A stretch of 33,100 nucleotides of DNA from JBBPYR01 sp038199755 (GTDB taxonomy: Bacteria; Chloroflexota; Ktedonobacteria; Ktedonobacterales; Ktedonobacteraceae). Positions 28,422-33,100 of the stretch are shown here, piece after piece; position 1 is the stretch's first letter; each line of letters begins with the position of its first letter. The stretch lies in contig JBBPYR010000068.1 in NCBI GenBank assembly GCA_038199755.1, positions 1 through 33,100 on the forward strand. Direction: 5' to 3'. The notes under the pieces are model-generated. The model was not told the origin of the DNA, did no database searches, and saw only the letters and a program-made list of their open reading frames with translations. A program made the translations under genes and the position numbers.

Positions 28422-30395
28422 TTACACTGTTAGTGCTTCCTTGCTTTTAGGTGATGCAATCACGGTAATGGTAGGACAGCGATATGCTAGGTCGCAACGG
28501 AGACAACGACCAGCTTCGCGGCGTGCCTCTTCCTCGCTCAAGCCACGTGCAAACTCGGTAGACTTGTGACTGTTGACATCGCCTTGTAACACGGGCATCT
28601 CTGCGCGAGGCAGAACACGCAGGTCAATGGATACTCTGCCATTAGCTGGCAAAGGCGACTGCGTTTCGTTTTCGCCTGCGGGCATTTCAGTGACCGTGCT
28701 GATAGGAATTTTGCGTAGGTAGGCGTGAATTGACTGGGCCGCTCTGCGACCATGTGCGGCGGCATGAATAATCGTTTTGGGGCCATAGGTGACATCGCCT
28801 GCGGCAAAGACCCCCTTGGCACCCGTTGCCAGCGTCTCGGTGTTAATAAGGAGTCCACCCCATGCTGCAATGTCAATGCTGGTTCCTTCTGGCAGGAAGG
28901 ATGGGTCGGGAGCTTCACCGATTGCGACAATGATGGTATTGGCTGCCATTTGAAAGGTAGTGTCAGGAATGGGAACAGGGCGGCGCCGACCTTGAGCGTC
29001 TGGCTCTTCCAGCTTCATACGCTGGCAAAGCATGGCTCGTATATGACCGTCTTGGCCCAGGATTTCTACAGGGCTGAGCAATTCATGGATTTGAATGCCT
29101 TCTTCAATGGCGGCGACTATCTCGTCACGTTGTGCAGGCATTTCTTTATGAGTACGACGGTAGATAATGTGAACAGTATCTGCGCCAGCACGTAGGGCGG
29201 AGCGTGCGGCATCCATGGCGGTGCTGCCACCACCAACAACGAGCACCTCGCCTGAGAGCCGTGTCTGCTCACCTTCCAGGTTGAATTGTTTCAAGAAGGT
29301 TGTTGCGGGAACTACCCCTTGTAAGGTGCTTTCACCAGGGATACCGAGTCGTTGGCTGCGCTGTGCGCCGACGGCGAGTAGCACAGAATCATAGGTATCC
29401 TGCAACTGGTTCAAGGTGATATCGCGACCAATAGCGGTGTTGAGTTTGAAGTCAACTCCTAATTCGCGAATGGCGTCGATATCGCGGTTGAGCTCAACGC
29501 GAGGAAGACGATAATCAGGAATGCCAATGGCCATCATGCCACCGGCCACGGGCATGGCGTCAAGGACGGTGATGTTGTAGCCACGCCTCGCGAGATAATA
29601 CGCGGCACTCAGTCCTGTCGGGCCTGCGCCGACAATGGCGATGCGTTCGCGATACTTGTGTTTGGGCGCAACAATTGTCCGCTTGAGGGGGCGTCCATGA
29701 TCGCTGGCGAAACGTTTGAGGTCACGAATAGCGATAGGTGCATCGAACTCACCACGCCGACAGACATCTTCGCAGGGTGCGGTGCAGACGCGGCCACAGA
29801 TGGCGGGAAATGGGTTTGGTTCTGCCGCCACATGGAGAGCCTCTTCATACCGACCCTCGGCGATGAGGCTGACATAGAGGCCAGCATTGGTGCCAACGGG
29901 ACAGGCTGCTTGACAGGGAGCACGCAGGTCTTCTTTGCGCTCGCCGAGCCAACTGCGCGAGCTTTGCCACGTTGATTGCCGCTCCGCGACTTGCCAGTCG
30001 TGGTTTTCGCCCCAGGGTGCCTCTCCTGGCTCTTCAGCGAAGGCACGGGTGTAGGCGTCGAGTGGTTGCCATCCCACCTTTGTCGGGAGCGGTGTGACGA
30101 CGCCTCGCTGTGCATAGGCGACGTTTTTGATGCCACTTTCGATAGAAATGGCATTGGTTGGGCATTCTTGTACACAGACTTGGCAGCCAACGCAGGTAGC
30201 CACCTGTACAGGGAAGAGCATCATCCATTCTCGGTTGGCGAAAGCACCGGGAATGGGGCTAAGTTGCTCAGGGCCGTGTGTGACTTCCCCTTTGCCAGCT
30301 GGTCGTGTCATATCGAGACAACGCACAGGGCAAAGGTCCATACAAATGCCGCAATTAATACATGTTGTTTGATTGACCTGAAAACGGTAGGCCAT
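28422..30395 (-). CDS. Ferredoxin-domain, GltD-type NAD(P)H flavoprotein
   Basis: 657 residues, AGAAGGAG 6 bases before the ATG. An N-terminal two-cluster ferredoxin has CxxCxxCxxxC at C12/C15/C18/C22 and C68/C71/C74/C78. The GltD-type part follows: a cluster-binding region with Cys at 161, 165, 200, 204, 208 and 212, an FAD domain (IVGAGPTGLSAAYYL, 254-268), an NAD(P) domain (VLVVGGGSTAMDAARSAL, 384-401), an AGDVTYGP FAD motif, and a C-terminal GRCLRCDLAYRC. It is the family of glutamate-synthase small subunits, NfnB and related ferredoxin-NAD(P) oxidoreductases. No glutamate synthase large subunit is present, so GOGAT is unlikely. With the two membrane proteins downstream it may move electrons between NAD(P)H, a ferredoxin and a membrane acceptor; that is inference. 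Confidence 0.88.
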   Translation of the reverse strand: MAYRFQVNQTTCINCGICMDLCPVRCLDMTRPAGKGEVTHGPEQLSPIPGAFANREWMMLFPVQVATCVGCQVCVQECPTNAISIESGIKNVAYAQRGVVTPLPTKVGWQPLDAYTRAFAEEPGEAPWGENHDWQVAERQSTWQSSRSWLGERKEDLRAPCQAACPVGTNAGLYVSLIAEGRYEEALHVAAEPNPFPAICGRVCTAPCEDVCRRGEFDAPIAIRDLKRFASDHGRPLKRTIVAPKHKYRERIAIVGAGPTGLSAAYYLARRGYNITVLDAMPVAGGMMAIGIPDYRLPRVELNRDIDAIRELGVDFKLNTAIGRDITLNQLQDTYDSVLLAVGAQRSQRLGIPGESTLQGVVPATTFLKQFNLEGEQTRLSGEVLVVGGGSTAMDAARSALRAGADTVHIIYRRTHKEMPAQRDEIVAAIEEGIQIHELLSPVEILGQDGHIRAMLCQRMKLEEPDAQGRRRPVPIPDTTFQMAANTIIVAIGEAPDPSFLPEGTSIDIAAWGGLLINTETLATGAKGVFAAGDVTYGPKTIIHAAAHGRRAAQSIHAYLRKIPISTVTEMPAGENETQSPLPANGRVSIDLRVLPRAEMPVLQGDVNSHKSTEFARGLSEEEARREAGRCLRCDLAYRCPTITVIASPKSKEALTV

Positions 30396-30701
30396 CCTTA
30401 ACTCCTTCTGGGACCGTCCGTGATACCCACATCTCTATGATCGTTGTTTTGTTTGCATCGATCTATTTGAAGGTTAAAGATAGTTTATGAGAAAATTATC
30501 ACAAACAGATCACAGGGGTTCAGAACAATATCACATGGCGGACACGATATGACATTTTAATCAGTTTGAGATACTATATAAAGGTAAAGGAAACGACCAG
30601 AGCAGTAGGAATGTCCAAGAGACGTGTGTGCTCAGGAGGGCTGATGCACTCAGGAGGGACGGATGCCCCAAGGGACATCACTACTAGAGAAGGAAGCAGG
30701 T
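30396..30701. promoter_or_regulatory. Divergent intergenic region with isomerase promoter and repeat
   Basis: For the plus strand, ATGACA (30549-30554), 17 bases and TACTAT (30572-30577) form a good promoter for the isomerase operon. CTCAGGAGGG occurs twice (about 30631 and 30650). At 30661-30685 lies a copy of the GATGCCC...GGGACATC hairpin repeat also found at 6402-6427. No minus-strand promoter was convincingly identified. Confidence 0.5.
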
Positions 30702-31451
30702 ATGACGAAGCAACCAATTGCCTTACAGTTGTACACGGTACGTGATGAGACGGCGCGTGATTTTGTGGGAACGATCCGCAAGGTTGAGCAGATGGGGTAT
30801 CCCGCTGTCGAGTTTGCTGGCTATGGTGGGCTGAGCACGCAGGAAATGACTGACTTGCTGCAAGAAACGGGCTTACAGGCATCGTCAACGCATGTGCCGC
30901 TCACGGCTGTTGAGCAGGACCTTGATAAAGAAATCGCCTATTGTCGTGCGATTGGTTGTTCGTATCTGATTGTGCCCTGGCTGCCGGTGGAACGCCGTAG
31001 CGGGGAGTCTTTTCGGGAGTTGGCGGCGCGTTTCAATAGCTATGGCAGTCGTTGTCGTGAGCAAGGCATTAATTTTGGCTATCATAATCACGACTTTGAA
31101 TTTGTGCAGGATGAAGGGAAGTATCTGCTCGATTACTTGATAGAGGATACGGATCCCCAAAAGGTGATGTTCGAGCTTGATGTATACTGGGCGGCTTTTG
31201 CTGGCCTTGACCCATCAAGCTATATACGCCAACACGCGGGGCGGATACGCATCATACATCTCAAGGATATGACGGCCCAGCGCACCTTTACTGAGGTGGG
31301 CGATGGTTTGCTGCACCTTGAGCAGATCTATCAGGTGGCGAAGGAGAGTGGCTGTCAGTGGTATGTGGTAGAAAATGATCAGCCCGTGCTGCCATCGCTA
31401 GAGAGTGCGCGCCGCTCGTTAGAGAATCTGCAACGCATGGTGACGGCGTAA
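30702..31451 (+). CDS. Sugar phosphate isomerase/epimerase (xylose isomerase-like TIM barrel)
   Basis: 249 residues from the ATG at 30702, which follows AGGAAGCAGG; the frame beginning at 30663 starts inside an interspersed repeat and is rejected. AP-endonuclease-2-type TIM barrel: ALQLYTVRDE opening, VEFAGYGGL, THVPL, SYLIVPWLP, the metal-binding YHNHDFEF and ELDVYW, IIHLKDM and a terminal YVVENDQP. The His/Asp/Glu set suggests a divalent metal site. Members isomerise or epimerise sugars and inositol derivatives; the substrate is not determinable. It starts an apparent operon with the M48 protease (40 bases) and YjbQ. Confidence 0.85.
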   Translation: MTKQPIALQLYTVRDETARDFVGTIRKVEQMGYPAVEFAGYGGLSTQEMTDLLQETGLQASSTHVPLTAVEQDLDKEIAYCRAIGCSYLIVPWLPVERRSGESFRELAARFNSYGSRCREQGINFGYHNHDFEFVQDEGKYLLDYLIEDTDPQKVMFELDVYWAAFAGLDPSSYIRQHAGRIRIIHLKDMTAQRTFTEVGDGLLHLEQIYQVAKESGCQWYVVENDQPVLPSLESARRSLENLQRMVTA

Positions 31452-31491
31452 CCGTAGAATATGTTTGAGAAATGCAAGAGGAGCACCATTC

Positions 31492-32697
31492 ATGGAACTA
31501 GATGTTGGACAAACAGGACAGGCAGAGCAACAACAGGTTGCTCCTCAGCATGCTCAGCTGGATGAAGGACGCCAGCAAAAGGCACGCGAATATGGACGTA
31601 TCCGGCGTAGGCTGTCATTTGTGGGCCTGGGCATTGCGGCTCTCAGCGTTCTTGTTGTGCTCGGTACTGGGCTAGATAAGTGGCTACGCAACCAATTGCA
31701 GGGGCTGAGTTGGCAACCCGTTCATGGCTGGTTTCCCTGGCAGGTGCTTGTGTACTGCGTCATTCTACTGATTGCGTATCAGGTGATTACGTTGCCACTG
31801 GGGTATTATAGTGGTTTTGTGCTCTCCCATCGCTTCGGGCTTTCAACCATGTCACGAGCTGCCTGGATTAGTGATCTGCTCAAGGGCTTTGTGTTGAGCC
31901 TGGTGCTGGAGGCGGTGCTAATCGAACTGATTTACACGCTGCTGGCACTGCAACCGCAGTGGTGGTGGCTATGGGCTGGCCTCATTCTGTTGCTGTTCAC
32001 GGTGGTGATGGCGAATCTTGCGCCAGTACTGATTTTGCCGCTTTTCTATAAGTTCACGCCGTTGCCTGAAGGCGAATTGACGCAGCGCTTATTGGCGTTG
32101 GCGGCGCGCGCGCATACGAGTGTACGGGGCGTCTTTTCTATGCAGATGAGCAACAAGACAACTGCGGCCAATGCCGCGTTGATGGGTCTGGGCAATACAC
32201 GACGCGTGGTATTGGGCGATACGATGATTGATCGCTACACGGTGGATGAGATTGAGGTTGTGTTGGCTCATGAACTTGGGCATCATGTGCATCACGACAT
32301 CTGGAAACTGATTCTCAGTCAATCGATTATTACGCTGGTGGGGTTGTATCTGGCAAATCTGCTGCTGCACTGGGCGGTTGACGTACAACACTACTACCTG
32401 GCCCTGACGGATGCAGCCACTATCCCTTTCTTGTTTTTACTGATGGGTCTGTTCGGATTGATTATGATGCCCATTAGCAATGGCTATAGCCGTGCTATTG
32501 AGTATCAGGCAGATGAGTATGCTCTGGTTTCAACGCAGAAGGTGGATGCATTCAAAAGTGCGATGACACGGCTGGCGAATCAGAACCTTGCCGAGATTGA
32601 GCCTTCACCTATAGTAGAGTTTCTCTTCCACGATCATCCGTCGATTGGGAAACGGCTCAAGCATGCCGATGCTTTTACCCTACAGAAGAGATCATAA
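31492..32697 (+). CDS. M48 family zinc metalloprotease (Ste24/CAAX prenyl protease 1-like)
   Basis: 401 residues from the ATG at 31492, set by AAGAGGAG 8 bases upstream (a TTG nine codons earlier is unsupported). Several transmembrane segments, beginning at about residue 42, surround the catalytic region. Zinc site: HELGHH (about 261-266) in VVLAHELGHHVHHD, with the third ligand in IEYQADEYA (about 340). The N-terminal half carries the Ste24-type PLGYYSGFVLSHRFGLSTMS and LAPVLILPLFYKFTPLP. Yeast Ste24 cleaves prenylated CAAX proteins; bacteria mostly lack such substrates, so here it is more likely an intramembrane or membrane quality-control protease. Ten bases separate it from yjbQ. Confidence 0.9.
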   Translation: MELDVGQTGQAEQQQVAPQHAQLDEGRQQKAREYGRIRRRLSFVGLGIAALSVLVVLGTGLDKWLRNQLQGLSWQPVHGWFPWQVLVYCVILLIAYQVITLPLGYYSGFVLSHRFGLSTMSRAAWISDLLKGFVLSLVLEAVLIELIYTLLALQPQWWWLWAGLILLLFTVVMANLAPVLILPLFYKFTPLPEGELTQRLLALAARAHTSVRGVFSMQMSNKTTAANAALMGLGNTRRVVLGDTMIDRYTVDEIEVVLAHELGHHVHHDIWKLILSQSIITLVGLYLANLLLHWAVDVQHYYLALTDAATIPFLFLLMGLFGLIMMPISNGYSRAIEYQADEYALVSTQKVDAFKSAMTRLANQNLAEIEPSPIVEFLFHDHPSIGKRLKHADAFTLQKRS

Positions 32698-32707
32698 GGG
32701 AAGAGAT

Positions 32708-33097
32708 ATGCAAACGCTCACTATCGCAACAAAGAAAAAGGATGAGGTGGTTGATATCACTGCTATAATCGAGCAGCAGTTGCAAGAGATGCAACCACAG
32801 AGCGGTATTTGTACGCTTTTCGTGGCACATACTACGTGCTGTATTACGACGGCTGATCTTGATCCAGGTACCGATCAGGACCTGCTTGACGCACTCCGGC
32901 GCCTATTGCCGAAGCTGTCTTATCGCCATCCGCATGATCCGCAGCACACGCCTGATCATATTCTTTCCTCGCTGATTGGTCCCTCGTTGGCGGTGCCCTA
33001 TGTCAATCGGCAACTCGTGTTGGGTACGTGGCAACGGGTCATTTTGGTAGAGTTGGATGGCCCAAGAAGAAGGACACTGCATGTGACAGTTCAGTAG
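32708..33097 (+). CDS. yjbQ: YjbQ/UPF0047 family protein
   Basis: 129 residues, complete in the window (TAG at 33095-33097). The ATG at 32708 has AAGGGAAGAG just upstream; the longer frame overlaps the protease gene. Family core: VAHTTCCITTADLDPGTDQDLL (positions about 38-59, shown here in parts: FVAHTTCC and DLDPGTDQDLL), HILSSLIGPSLAVPYVNRQL and GTWQRVILVELDGPRRR. The usual catalytic His of HTT and the Asp/Glu-rich loop are present, though the loop lacks the more common ENEP-type sequence. Family members have a weak thiamine-phosphate synthase activity in E. coli; the physiological role is unclear. Third gene of the isomerase-protease run. Confidence 0.88.
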   Translation: MQTLTIATKKKDEVVDITAIIEQQLQEMQPQSGICTLFVAHTTCCITTADLDPGTDQDLLDALRRLLPKLSYRHPHDPQHTPDHILSSLIGPSLAVPYVNRQLVLGTWQRVILVELDGPRRRTLHVTVQ

Positions 33098-33100
33098 GTA

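Noticed and set aside
28422..30395. Glutamate synthase small subunit (GltD) as the function
   Set aside because: No large subunit nearby, two extra ferredoxin clusters at the N-terminus; only fold-level similarity is claimed.
30663..30701. Upstream start for the sugar isomerase
   Set aside because: The frame begins inside an interspersed repeat; the SD supports 30702.
1..33100. tRNA, rRNA or CRISPR array
   Set aside because: No cloverleaf, rRNA-like stretch or regularly spaced repeat was seen by eye; short RNAs could be missed.

Overview
The window reads as an ordinary chromosomal stretch from a large bacterial genome of moderate GC. My best guess is a filamentous Chloroflexota of the Ktedonobacteria type. 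That is inferred from the mix of Rel paralogues, a FHA/zinc-ribbon protein, PadR/PP2C and DUF2382 genes, and short hairpin repeats of the type that reads GRDKSRPY when translated. No rRNA, tRNA or CRISPR array was seen. About thirty genes are supported, nearly all intact, with clear Shine-Dalgarno sites. Several starts were moved inward from the longest possible reading frame because of these sites.

Layout. 1-2.2 kb: a dUTPase/J-domain pair on the minus strand, diverging from a small membrane protein coupled to a DedA protein. 2.4-3.7 kb: a sigma-70 factor, closed by a nested bidirectional terminator. 3.8-9.1 kb: two tandem long RelA/SpoT proteins on the minus strand. The downstream copy has lost its hydrolase residues; the upstream copy keeps them but is divergent at the end of its synthetase domain. 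A pair of REP-like hairpins lies between them. 9.6-12.2 kb: a double zinc-ribbon protein with an overlapping 23-residue leader ORF, then a TetR-P450 operon with a consensus promoter lying in palindromes. 12.2-12.7 kb: a MITE-like element and an orphan ORF. 12.8-15.6 kb: a GT2 glycosyltransferase, a perfect 58-bp palindrome, and PadR coupled to an unusual fusion of a PadR-associated prefix domain with a PP2C phosphatase. 15.7-17.2 kb: an AT-richer HigB toxin / HigA-metalloprotease module behind a 35-bp palindrome.

17.3-22.3 kb (minus strand): a DUF2382 stress protein, a YCII protein, and a choline-kinase-like gene followed by a dimethylglycine/sarcosine-dehydrogenase-like gene. 22.5-25.2 kb: cytidine deaminase, then a type II restriction-modification pair (C5 methyltransferase plus a HaeII-like nuclease). 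25.4-26.9 kb: a zinc-ribbon/FHA protein. 27.0-30.4 kb (minus strand): a ferredoxin-GltD-type flavoprotein followed by two paralogous membrane proteins carrying an HLGRPY motif. 30.7-33.1 kb: a TIM-barrel sugar isomerase, a Ste24-like M48 protease and YjbQ, apparently one operon.

Themes. Stringent-response control is split over two paralogues. Phospho-signalling parts (PP2C, FHA) are present without a kinase in the window. Several regulators sit behind long palindromes overlapping their own promoters. The candidates most likely to be undescribed are the flavoprotein/twin-membrane-protein operon, the PadR-controlled prefix-PP2C fusion, the complementary Rel pair, and the leader ORF before the zinc-ribbon gene. 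All functional statements are motif-based readings; no database search was possible.
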